Positions 8,463 to 17,513 of a stretch of DNA of 25,000 nucleotides are shown here, piece after piece; positions within the stretch are counted from its first letter, which is position 1; each line of letters opens with the position of its first letter. Both the position numbers and the translations under genes were made by a program. The stretch covers positions 2,036 to 27,035 of the forward strand of contig JAHBMJ010000176.1 in the NCBI GenBank assembly GCA_018398765.1, given 5' to 3'. The notes under the pieces were generated by a model. The model was not told the origin of the DNA. It saw only the letters and a program-made list of their open reading frames with translations, and ran no database searches. The DNA is from Chromera velia (lineage: Eukaryota > Sar > Chromeraceae).

Positions 8463-9200
8463 TGTGATACAATGTAGCTAGAGGTGTTGTAATAGTACGT
8501 AGATGGAAGGAAGAGTAAGAGAGAGGCGGACATGCTAGGAACGGATCTTAAATGCGGTTTCCCCCCATATATGTACATACATGCTAGCATATATGTCATC
8601 ATATATCATCTTCTAGATCATCAGACTTTAAATTATTTTTTTGAATTGCACTCTAGACTAGACTGTAGATTGCACTGTGCATGCAGACAGCTTTTAAAAC
8701 TCCTCATTGTCTACTATGTCTAGTCTATACTGGTTCATCTATTCATTTTTTATAATAGATTTCATGATAAATTCATATTTCAAATACTCATTCAATTCAA
8801 CTCGATCAATCGGATTCCTAGTCGGATTCGATCCATACAGCATTGTATATGGCAGTAAAATTTCTGAGCAAATTGATCCATACCATGCAACATCCTGCAC
8901 TATTTCCATCTTTGTACAAGAGAAAATAGGAAACGCGGAGGGAATTATATACACATTAGGATTAGGATCTATGTCCAGAGGATTGGCCGTCCGCCCCAAT
9001 GCCGAATGCCATGCTACAAAAATAAAATGAATTGAAAGGGCCCGGGCCGAGCAACAAAAAAACGGAAAACGAATTAAGGAATTTAAAGGAAAGCAACAGA
9101 AGTAGGCACAAAGAAGAGGGCCAAAGAAACCAACCGGTGTAAAAAAACAAGTGCTAGGAGGGAACATGCACCTTCCGACCCCCCATTTGTGCCGAGCCCT
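8463..9200. other. AT-rich stretch with open frames on both strands, nature unknown
   Basis: GC content drops sharply compared with the flanks between about 8560 and 9000. Frames stay open for about 105 codons on the plus strand (8707-9030) and about 155 on the minus strand (8739-9209). Neither matches a family I know. The composition and open frames could reflect organelle-derived DNA inserted in the nucleus, but no organelle gene is recognised. Nothing else is supported here. Confidence 0.3.
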
Positions 9201-9263
9201 TTTTGGCACGTCTAGTAGACATTAACGAATGGAGGAGAGATTGCAGCGAATTGAAGAGTCAAA

Positions 9264-9366
9264 AGAAAGGAAGGAGGGAAGGAAGGAAGGAAGGAAGGAA
9301 GGAGGGAAGGAAGGAAGGAAGGAAGGAAGGAAGGAGGGAAGGAAGGAAGGAAGGAAGGAAGGAAGA
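9264..9366. repeat. (GGAA)n microsatellite
   Basis: About 100 bp of GGAA units interrupted by GGAGGGAA steps. It opens Lys/Glu/Gly-rich frames on the plus strand and Ser/Phe/Pro-rich frames on the minus strand, neither of which is a gene. It is the complement of the CTTC array type at 16500-17190. Confidence 0.95.
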
Positions 9367-10431
9367 GGGGCCAGAGAGTCGCAGATGGAAGACTCGAATA
9401 TGCTTTTACATGCTTTCCCCTCTTCTCTCTCTCTCTGCAGACTGCAGACACCAGAAAGTCTCTCCTGTGTCGTTCCGCCCCCCTTCCTCGATCGATCAAC
9501 TCTCTCTTGCAACTTCGATCATGCGTCTCTTCCCTTCTTGCTCTCTCTCTCTCTCACTCACTCTGTCTACCTCAGATCGAGACTGGCCCTTCTGAGCCTT
9601 TCCCCCCAGCTGTCGTTGCTCTCCTTCGTTCCCTGCGGTACGTCATTTTTGCCTTTCGGTGGATGCCCTTTTCAAAACCACAATTGATTGGTGTCGTTGC
9701 TCGACTGTATGCCGGACGACGAGATTGAGGCATGCGTGCACGGATCAACTGCCAAAAAAGAAAGAGGCATGCGGACCTCTTATACCTCGCGCCCTCCAAG
9801 AGCTGTCGAACAAACGGTCCATGCATGAAGATGGTCCAGGAGCGATGACATTCGATCGTCCATTTCTTCTTCTTTCCCCATCAGCGCTCCTGTCTGTCAT
9901 GCAAACAGAGGGGGGTTCAGGCAGACACAACAGAATTCGGACGACGGGTCCGCATTGCATTCGTGCAAAAGAAGAAAAGGTGAAAAGAAAAAACGAAAGA
10001 CAATCCCTACACGCGAAGCAGCCAAGCAGGTGCAGAATCTGGCACCTACCGAGCCAAGCAATCAAAAAAATGAAAGAACGAAATCACTGGAAGAAAACAC
10101 CGTCCCCCCCTTCCCTCTGTTACACACGTATGCACACAGACACACACATTGTCAAGCAAAGAGGAAGGGAGGGAGGAAGAGCGGGGGGGAGAGACAATCC
10201 AACTGCGGGTCGACCAGCATGGGAAAGAAAAGGCTGGAAAAGGTGGAGGAGTATTGAAATTAAAGGAAGCAAAAACACCAAGCCCCCTCAAAAACAAACT
10301 CTGGCCCCCCCCACACGGCATCTTCCATTCTACCGGCACCTTCACTTCGCAACCTTTCACTCAGCCCCATATACGTGACAGAAGACTTTCATCGATCAGT
10401 TCAACAGGAAACGGTAGATGGAGAAAGTGAA
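9367..10431. other. intergenic, purine/pyrimidine-rich, no gene seen
   Basis: Several C/T-rich (9410-9600) and A/G-rich (9960-10260) tracts open overlapping frames on both strands without recognisable protein. The 10260-10431 end is the probable 3' flank of the minus-strand CBM20 gene. Confidence 0.4.
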
Positions 10432-10557
10432 CTAAGGATGAAAAGCAGAGAGCGATTTGCATTCCTTGCAGCATCGACGGTTCTTTCGGTGGACACAGAT
10501 TCCTTTCCCTCCACAGTCCCTACAGAAGTAGCGCAGCCGACCGTGCTCACATACGCT
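10432..10557 (-). pseudogene. frame-shifted tail of the CEHGR repeat gene
   Basis: After the main frame ends at 10547, a second minus-strand frame carries the last two repeat units, VCEHGRLRYFCRDCGGKG and ICVHRKNRRCCKEC, then a short tail ending at TAG 10432-10434. The final unit is degenerate (CVHRK instead of CEHGR), as is usual at the edge of a repeat array, so this is probably the original C-terminus. The frame change results from an 8-bp shortfall in unit 13. Confidence 0.75.
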
Positions 10558-11248
10558 CGCACTCCTTGCACTGAGAGCGAATGCGACCATGCTCACAGAC
10601 ACCCTTTCCTCCACACTTCTTGCAACTGTAACGGATTCGGCCGTGCTCACAAATGCTTCCCCCCACACACTTTTTGCACTGAGAGCGCAGCCGACCGTGC
10701 TCACAGATGCTCTTCCCTCCGCACTCCTTGCACTGAGCGCGCTGTCGGCCATGCTCACAGAAACCCTTCCCTCCGCACTCCTTGCACTTGCTTCGCTGCC
10801 GACCGTGCTCACATACGCTCTTCCCTCCGCACTCCTTGCACTGAGAGCGAATGCGACCATGCTCACAGACACCCTTTCCTCCACACTCCTTGCAACTGTA
10901 ATGTATTCGGCCGTGCTCGCAGATGCTCTTCCCACCGCACTCCTTGCACTGAGTGCGCCGTCGGCCATGCTCACAGACACCCTTCCCTCCACACTCTTTG
11001 CACTTGTTTCGCTGCCGGCCGTGCTCACAGACGCTCTTCCCTCTGCACTCCTTGCACTGAGAGCGAATGCGACCATGCTCACAGACGCTCTTCCCACCGC
11101 AGTCCTTGCACTTGGAGCGCTGCCGGCCGTGCTCACAGAAGCTCCCCCCTCCACACTCCTTGCAAGCGTAACGGATTCGGCCGTGCTCACAGATGCTCTT
11201 CCCACCGCAGTCCTTGCAAAGGCAGCGGACCCGTCCATGTTGACAGAG
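10432..11248 (-). repeat. 54-bp tandem repeat array encoding CEHGR units
   Basis: Fifteen units, thirteen in the main frame and two beyond the deletion. The variable positions show higher-order duplication. Units 4-5-6 (IRSQ, QRNK, RRTQ) resemble 8-9-10 (IRSQ, QRSK, QRAQ). Units 7-8 (IHYS, IRSQ) resemble 12-13 (IRYS, IRSQ). The repeat length, a multiple of three, keeps all frames open on both strands, which explains the long plus-strand shadow frame. Confidence 0.9.
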
Positions 11249-12547
11249 ACTCCTTCCATGGCGGTTTCTCTGCACCTCGCCTCCCTCTCGCAGACTCTCT
11301 AAACGACGGTTCTCAGACACCACCACTTTCGTGTCAGCGATCGGATCCCCCCTCCCTCTATAGGACTCCAAAGAGAGAGGGGCAAAGTCTGGGACAGACA
11401 GGGTCAATCGATGCTGCTTGTGTTCCCGAAGACAACCCCCCCCTCTCTCTCTTCCTCTCGAAGCACCCCCACTTATCTCACCGGGATACTCAGACACATG
11501 ATTGCACTCGTCCACCTCCCCCTGACAGAGGGGCAGGGCAGCCTCTGACCTCTGTCGCTTCAGGGCAACCCCTGAGCTGTGGGTCCCCTGTCTTTCTGCC
11601 TCGTGTCTGCGATCACAAGTTCGATCGTGCGAGTGGAGGTGGGAGGAGTTCGAGGGAGGGGAGGGAAGGATTCTGTTGTGGGACTTCAGGTCAGAGGGAC
11701 GGATACAGACTTCCTCTGCTGCATCGGGACTGTCAGAACACACATGGGCTTCTGCTTGTTTCTTCGGTCTTATCGTCTCACATGGTCTTTTGATGCCCCC
11801 ATCCCTTCCCCCCCGAACAGGAGATTCTGTGAACTTGACTGTTGACTCATGGTGACACACAGAAACCCCTGACTTGTCCTCACTCTCATCGGTTCGAATG
11901 AACATTCTGGAATCTGGTCGTGCCCTTCTCTGTGCGGAAGGAGGACACCCAGTCTCTGACTGAGGGCCATGCAGACCAGCATCCTCACTCTCTCTCTGCG
12001 GGTGCAGAGCAAGCAGAGCGAGCTGTACACTCTCAGGAATGCCCCACTCAACCGAAATTCCAACCACCTCCGTCTTATCCTGCTCTGGTCCACCCTTTGC
12101 ACCGACATAGACTATGCTGACACCCCTTTCTCCCACCCAAGAGGAGCCAACGGAAGCAACCCCATCAACGAGACGTACCACACGGAAGTCTCCCCCCTTC
12201 AGAGGCTCTAGACAAATGAGGTTGAGGGGAGCCGGAACCGTCACCGCGTCTGCCTCGTTCGGAACTGCAACCAGTCGAAACTTTAATTCTGACTCCCTCA
12301 CCCCTCCAACCTCCCCACCCACCCCCACAGCATCTGCAGAAACTCCCGACCCACCGAACGGCGACTCGGAGAGGTCCACCTCCACCTCACTCGACACCCA
12401 CAACGGACGCCCACACGGTGCAGGTCTCAGAGACAGCACACCACCCAACTCCCACCCTCCCAGCTCTGCACATTCCCCCACCACCACAACCCGTTGATTC
12501 TCTGGCAGCTCAGGGCAATGCACAACAAATGCGACGAGCCGCTTCAT
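10547..12547 (-). CDS. CBM20 starch-binding domain fused to CEHGR (CxH/CxxC) zinc-finger-like repeats
   Basis: The predicted protein has three parts. Residues 1-100 resemble a CBM20 carbohydrate-binding domain: VAFVVHCPELP, then RVVVVGECAELGGWELG, a second Trp (PLWVS) and ELKFRLVAV, matching the family's LG-x-W strand and K(F/Y) strand. CBM20 binds starch or related glucans. About 300 Ser/Gly/Arg-rich, probably disordered residues follow. The third part is an 18-residue tandem repeat (10547-11248), consensus CEHGRxRxxCKECGGKS, 13 units in this frame; each unit places Cys, His and a CxxC so that one metal ion could be bound. The start is taken at ATG 12547 because CBM20 begins right after it. 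The frame is open to 12625, with a possible 3' splice site (CTCTTTTTTCAG, ending 12593). The frame ends early at 10547 through an 8-bp deletion. Confidence 0.75.
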   Translation of the reverse strand: MKRLVAFVVHCPELPENQRVVVVGECAELGGWELGGVLSLRPAPCGRPLWVSSEVEVDLSESPFGGSGVSADAVGVGGEVGGVRESELKFRLVAVPNEADAVTVPAPLNLICLEPLKGGDFRVVRLVDGVASVGSSWVGERGVSIVYVGAKGGPEQDKTEVVGISVEWGIPESVQLALLALHPQRESEDAGLHGPQSETGCPPSAQRRARPDSRMFIRTDESEDKSGVSVCHHESTVKFTESPVRGGRDGGIKRPCETIRPKKQAEAHVCSDSPDAAEEVCIRPSDLKSHNRILPSPPSNSSHLHSHDRTCDRRHEAERQGTHSSGVALKRQRSEAALPLCQGEVDECNHVSEYPGEISGGASRGRERGGGCLREHKQHRLTLSVPDFAPLSLESYRGRGDPIADTKVVVSENRRLESLREGGEVQRNRHGRSLCQHGRVRCLCKDCGGKSICEHGRIRYACKECGGGSFCEHGRQRSKCKDCGGKSVCEHGRIRSQCKECRGKSVCEHGRQRNKCKECGGKGVCEHGRRRTQCKECGGKSICEHGRIHYSCKECGGKGVCEHGRIRSQCKECGGKSVCEHGRQRSKCKECGGKGFCEHGRQRAQCKECGGKSICEHGRLRSQCKKCVGGSICEHGRIRYSCKKCGGKGVCEHGRIRSQCKECERM

Positions 12548-12592
12548 TGTGCCTATATACACTTGTGAAGATGTAGACGGCTTCGATTTCAA

Positions 12593-13390
12593 CTGAAAAA
12601 AGAGGACATGCACAGCTGGCAGCACCTGTCGACGTCCTCACTTGATGCTCAGCTGCACAGACCTGCAAACACACGGAAACGGGACAAATCCCGCGAAGTT
12701 TTCGGAGGAGTACCGTGAGCGCACAAGCCTCCCGAGACAGAGCAACATCATCAATTTGATGCAGAAGAAGAGAAATTAATCTCACCCGCAGTGCGATGCA
12801 GGGAGGTGTCGGTCCAATGCACTGTTCCGCCTTCTAGGGAGAAAGAGAGAAAGCAGGGCAAAGGAAACGTGAAAAGAACGATTGGAGAGTTCCCAAAACC
12901 CAACGCGCAATTAAGAGTTGCGTTGGCACCCCCAAATTGCAAGCCCGATCAAAGTTACACTGCGAAGTCGCGGGACTTTTGACCACTCGGTGCAAGATTT
13001 GAGGAGCAAGGAGTGCCTGGCAGGATCGCCAGATAAACTGAGCTCTGACAGCTTGGACGCTGCGCGCCTGTCGAACTCGATCGGCCTGAGAGAGCACTCA
13101 CACTCTACAGTGACTGTCAGTCTGCCTGCATCAATCAAACATATTCACACCTTCACAGTCTCGAGACAGCACATCGTCGCGCAAAGGGAAGACGGTATTA
13201 ATAACGATGAGTGTTCACGGATACTGATCACTGAAGTTTTCTGTGTGCACGATCGAGAAGAATTAGCATTCGACTATATATATTCGACTGTCATGGCAGA
13301 ATCCAAGGCAGATCGCGAGACTGGCAGGCGGAGATTTATGGCAGAGACTCATATTAATACAGGTGCTGCAGACTGACTAGCTCGGATGCC
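12593..13390. promoter_or_regulatory. upstream region of the CBM20 gene, no other gene seen
   Basis: The minus-strand gene should be driven from here. A plausible 5' UTR intron acceptor ends at 12593, with possible donors (CAGGTGCTG, CAGGTCTG) near 12635-12665. Overlapping weak frames of 60-150 codons exist on both strands but carry no recognisable domain. TATATATA occurs at 13275-13282. I see nothing else. Confidence 0.3.
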
Positions 13391-13398
13391 TCGGAACG

Positions 13399-13640
13399 GC
13401 CGGGGACACAAAAAAATTCTGGTATCCGATGCTATATAGGATACCGTTTGCTGACCCCCCCCCTCTCAAATAGGGGGTATCCGATTCCCCGGCGCGGCTT
13501 GACGCCTCGGGGAGACACAAAAAAATTCTGGTATCCGATGGTATCGGATACTGTATGGAACCCCCCCCCCCCTTAAAAATAATACGGTATATCCGATGGT
13601 CTGGACTGGAGGGGGGGGGCGCACAAAAAGTGTATCCAGA
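13399..13640. repeat. GTATCCGAT / poly-C repeat cluster, left
   Basis: Two tandem copies of GGGGACACAAAAAAATTCTG followed by GTATCCGAT start near 13402 and 13509; each leads into a run of 8-12 C. In the second copy GTATCCGAT and ATCGGATAC (13531-13551) form a hairpin with a GGT loop. A third, degraded piece follows at 13585-13640 (ATATCCGATGG, a run of G, CACAAAAAG). The family recurs inverted at 17297-17513. Confidence 0.85.
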
Positions 13641-14140
13641 CTCCAGAAGCTTTTTCTGGCTTCGCCAGTCACAAAAAAATGTATGATGCGAGAAAAATGA
13701 AAAAATGAAGGATCATCGGCTACATAAAGAAAATTCAAGGCACACGACTTGAGACCTCTGATTGGGAGTGTGAGTCTATAAACCTTCAATATATATTGGT
13801 TCTTGAGTGACACTATAGATGCTCTGAAAGTTTTTAATTTGCCTATCAGGGACTCTTTTACATTCTTCACAGGACTCGCATCTAACTCACAGGGATATAT
13901 ACATGAGGGCCCTTATTGAAGGTGTTGCTTGGCAGACTGCATGTTAAAAGTATCACATGCCATCTTTATACATATTTTCCCTTTCCGTTGCTCTTCAGTC
14001 GAGCTTGCATAGCCGTTTACAGGTATCTGTGTGTCTCCTGTGTGCCTCTGTGCTAGGCAGCATTCAGGCTAGAGAACGTCTTCATCACCACTGTCTACTT
14101 TGTTCTCATGCATGCATATATCTGATGCATGATGATCGAA

Positions 14141-14175
<35 letters not shown>

Positions 14176-14226
14176 CATGTATCCGTACTATATTCATACA
14201 TATGCATACTTCTCCCCTTTCTACTT
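13641..14226. other. intergenic with an AT microsatellite, no gene seen
   Basis: Non-coding sequence with an ATATAT-type run at about 14142-14175. Frames through this area owe their length to neighbouring repeats. Nothing else is supported. Confidence 0.5.
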
Positions 14227-14760
14227 TCAGTCAGCCAGCCAGTCAGCCAGCCAGTCAGTCAGTCATGCAGTCAGTCAGTCAGTCAGCCAGTCACTGACAG
14301 TCAGTCAGTCAGTCCGTCTGTCTATCCGTCCGTCCGTCCATTAGTCAGTCAGTTAGTCAGTCGGTCAGTCGGTCAGTTAGTTAGTCCGTCAGTCAGTCAG
14401 TCAGTCAGTCAGTCAGTCAGTCAGTCAGCCAGCCAACCAGTCAGTCAGTCAGTCAGTCAGACTGAGCTAGCCAGTCAGTCAGTTAGTTACTCATTCAGTC
14501 AGTCAGTCTTCCTATCATGCAGTCACTGATAATCAGTCAGTCGGCCACCAGATCGGCCATACAGTCAGCCAGTCAGCCAGCCTGGCCCAGCCAGCTAGTC
14601 AACCAGTCAGCTAATCAGCCGGTTAGCCAGTTAACCAGTCAACCAGTCAGCCAGTCAGTCAGTCAGCCAGTCAGCCCGCATCAGTCCATCAGTCCGTTAG
14701 TCCATCAGTCCGTTAGTCTGTCAATTCGTCAGTCCGTCAGTCTGCGTCAGTCTGTCTGTC
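14227..14760. repeat. CAGT/CAGC tetranucleotide array
   Basis: About 530 bp of CAGT units with CAGC, CCGT and TTAG variants. It is degenerate rather than pure, implying age. It stops exactly where the foldback element begins and resumes in related form beyond that element's other end, so the element seems to have inserted into it. Confidence 0.95.
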
Positions 14761-16131
14761 CTAGGGGGCCGCACTGTGGGTATACCTATGCTTCACCCCT
14801 AACTTTTCCTACATCTTTTTACACTATATATTATATCCCAAGTTATAAGGTTAAAACTAGTAGATAAAACACATTCTGGAGTGTTATGTTGGGCTATTCT
14901 TAAGCTCTAGTTCAACTTCAGTCTTGAGAAATGTCAGTCCAAAGTCGTGTCGCCAGGTTCTGTTGGGCTTGTTGCCTGTTGGGCTCTGTTGGGCCTTTCA
15001 TCAGCTACATGACAGGTCATGAAGCCCAACAGTGCCCAACAGAGCCCAACAAGGTCCTTTCCCTTCCCTACATGCTTGTCTTACACGCCAAGTCCACGTA
15101 TTAAAGCATATGAATACAACAGACACCATTTAAGATATTCAGCGCTGCACATTGATGCAGTATGAGCCTGAAACTCTTCGTAAAACGTTCACAATATACC
15201 AAAAAAAATTGAGACAAACCTGCACACACAATATTATTCAGAGAGGGAACTGTTTGGAAAAAAATGGATATGGGTTGAGAGGGAAGAAGATCGAAGTTTA
15301 TATCCCGTCCAGTCTAGTTTGGTCTACTGGCTCCCTTCCATCCCGTATGGTCTATTGCAATATATTACTACTAAGTGAGACAATAAGTTCAGTCAGTCAG
15401 TACTTCAGTCCAGTACCTACAGGAGAGAAAGTCTGACAGTCCACCATTCCCACTCCTGGTACTTCTGAATGTTTCTTTCCGATCCAAGTCTCTTTCATTC
15501 ATTTTTCTGCATGTATGTGAAGAATTACTTTTTGAGCTCAATTGCACGTTTTGCATTTTGCTCTCAGTCGCTCGCATTCGTGCACGGTCATGCACTTCCT
15601 GACCGGGTCTGACTTTACTGCACGTGGCGGCGGGATATTCCAAGGTCGGCGCCGCAAGGGCCGAACTTCGGACAGAAGAGGCGGCTGGTGCTGCTGCTTC
15701 CAGGTCCTCTCTGGCGACCTAGGCTGACTGCTAGAACACTAACAGTGTTTTATATTGTTCTAGTATTCTTCCAGATCATTCTCATCATCATGATTGTGCG
15801 TGTTATGCATGTTAGGAGTGTTTGTTGGGCTGTTGGGCCGTGTTGGGCTTTCTTGTTGGGTATGTTGGGCACTCAACAGCTTCCTGGCAAGGTGAAGCCC
15901 AATAGTACAACAAGCCCAACAGCCCAACAAAACCTGGCGACACGAAGTTTTTCATAAAAATGAATGCATGTTTCTAGCCCAACATAAAAACTAATGTTAC
16001 TGTCATGTTTTTTGTAATTTACAGTTTTTGGTTTTTTATGAAACTTCTTGCATAACATTCCTAGATTTTTGTCTGTTTTTCTTTAAAGTCAGGGGTCATG
16101 ATATACCTATATGTAGAGTGCGGCCCCCTAG
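14761..16131. mobile_element. 1,371-bp non-autonomous foldback DNA transposon
   Basis: Both ends carry the 15-bp inverted repeat CTAGGGGGCCGCACT, perfect on both sides (14761-14775; complement 16117-16131). TATAC/ATATA and CCCCT follow at similar depth on each side. CGTGTCGCCAGG occurs about 185 bp in from each end (14947-14958 and, inverted, 15933-15944). The terminal repeats therefore extend, imperfectly, for about 300 bp. Each arm contains several TGTTGGGC motifs in both orientations, typical of transposase-binding subterminal repeats. Flanking TA or CTAG could be the target duplication. The interior has a GC-rich patch (15615-15725) but no transposase, so mobilisation must be in trans. 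Both flanks are GTCT/CAGT microsatellite. Confidence 0.8.
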
Positions 16132-16300
16132 CCGTCTGTCCGTCTGTCCATCTGTCCGTCTGTCCGTCTGTCCGTTTATCCGTTTGTCCGTCTGTCCATC
16201 TGTCCGTCTGTCCGTCTGTCTGTCTGTCCATCTATCAGTCAGTCAGTCAGTCAGTCAGTCAGTCAGTTAGTCAGTCAGTCAGTCAGTCACTTATTCAATG
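16132..16300. repeat. GTCC/GTCT then CAGT tetranucleotide array
   Basis: GTCC and GTCT units (16132-16232) pass into CAGT units (16233-16290). This continues the array left of the foldback element. Confidence 0.95.
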
Positions 16301-16495
16301 ACATTCACTCACTCTCTCACCTACTCACTCACTTACTCACTCACTCCCTCCCTCCCTCACTTACTCACTCACTCACTCACTCACTCACTTCCTCACTCAC
16401 TTACTCACTCACTTCCGAGTCTTCACTTAGTCACTCATTCACTCACTCGCTCGCTCACTGACTCACTCACCCACTAGCTCACCCACTGAGTCTCA
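16301..16495. repeat. (CACT)n array
   Basis: Degenerate CACT/CACTTACT units over about 195 bp. No coding signal. Confidence 0.9.
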
Positions 16496-16499
16496 CCGC

Positions 16500-16846
16500 T
16501 TTCTCTCTTCCTTCCTGTCCTTCCTTTCTTCGTTCCTTCCTTCCTTCCTTCCTTCCTTCCTTCCTTCCCTCCTTCCCTTCTTCCTTCTTTTTTTCCTTCC
16601 TTCTTTCTTTCTTTCTTTCTTTCCTTTCTTCCTTCTCTTCTTTCCTTCTTCCTTCTTTTTTTCCTTCCTCCTTTCATTCCTTCCTTCCTTCCTTCCTTTC
16701 TTCCTTCCTTCTGTCCTTCCCTAGTTCCTTCCTTCCTTTCTTCCTTCCTTCCTTCCTTTTAATTCTTTCCTTCCTTCCTTTTAATTCTTTCCTTCTTTCC
16801 TTTTCTTCCCAAAGATTCTTTCCTTGTTTCCTCTCTACCTTCTTCC

Positions 16847-16941
<95 letters not shown>

Positions 16942-17190
16942 GAGAGAAACTCTGTCTCTCTCTTCCTCTCTTCCTTCCCTCCCTCCCTCCCTCCCTCCCT
17001 CCTTTCTTCTTTCCTTCCTTCCTTCCGTTCTTCGTTCTTTTCTTCCTTCCTTCAGACTCTTCCTTCCTTCCGTTTATCCTTTCTTCCTTCCTTCTTTCCT
17101 TTCCTCCTTCCCTCTCTCCCTCTCTCCCTCCTTCCTTCCTTCCTTCTTTCCTTCCTTCCTTCCTTTCTTCCTTCCTCCCTTTCTTTAATG
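16500..17190. repeat. (CTTC)n array with an internal (CT)n run
   Basis: About 690 bp of CTTC/CCTTC units broken by a nearly pure CT run at 16848-16943. The minus strand opens Lys/Glu/Gly/Arg-only frames of 67-122 codons, which are artefacts of composition. The whole tract is a strand-asymmetric pyrimidine block that could form triplex structures. Confidence 0.95.
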
Positions 17191-17296
17191 ATCCTCCATG
17201 CATACAATTTGAAGCGTATGCAAGTGATTGGGAGGCATTGGGAGGGAGACGGGGGTTAGAGTCTTAGGGTCAAGGGGGGGTAGGGGGTTCAACTTG

Positions 17297-17513
17297 GTAT
17301 CCGATAACCTCTATGGCAGTCACCCNCCCCCCCCCTTATCCGATACCATCAGATACACGAATTTTTTTGTGTCCCCCGGCCTGGCCGGCTTAGTACCGGG
17401 CTTACGAAGGAAAAGGCTGGGTCCGACTATGATATCCGATATGATCTAGAGCTGGTGACCCCCCCCCCCCTTATCTGACACCATCGGATACGGGAATTTT
17501 TTTGTGTCCCCGG
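17297..17513. repeat. GTATCCGAT / poly-C repeat cluster, right (inverted)
   Basis: Two copies, each with TATCCGAT, then about 20 bp, a run of C (17322-17335 and 17459-17470), ATCNGATAC and GAATTTTTTTGTGTCCCC (ends near 17377 and 17511). Read on the minus strand this matches the left cluster, so the two clusters face each other across about 3.7 kb. One base (17326) is an unresolved N inside the C run, which shows that the assembly is uncertain here. Confidence 0.85.

Noticed and set aside
9229-9512. Lys/Glu/Gly-rich or Ser/Pro/Phe-rich proteins
   Set aside because: They are direct translations of the GGAA microsatellite.
10547-11248. CRISPR-like regular repeat array
   Set aside because: Units are contiguous, protein-coding and divergent, without unique spacers, and the genome is eukaryotic.
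10375-11793. Long plus-strand open frame (472 codons) with Cys/His-rich repeats
   Set aside because: It is the antisense shadow of the 54-bp CEHGR array. The minus strand has the coherent CxH/CxxC ligands and a CBM20 domain in one frame.
12549-12560. TATATA motif as TATA box of the CBM20 gene
   Set aside because: It lies only a few bases before the chosen ATG, too close to leave room for a transcript start and leader.
12918-13376. 152-codon plus-strand frame
   Set aside because: No ATG at its beginning, no recognisable motif, lies in the probable promoter region of the CBM20 gene.
16474-17203. Lys/Arg/Glu-rich minus-strand frames
   Set aside because: They are translations of CTTC and CT arrays.
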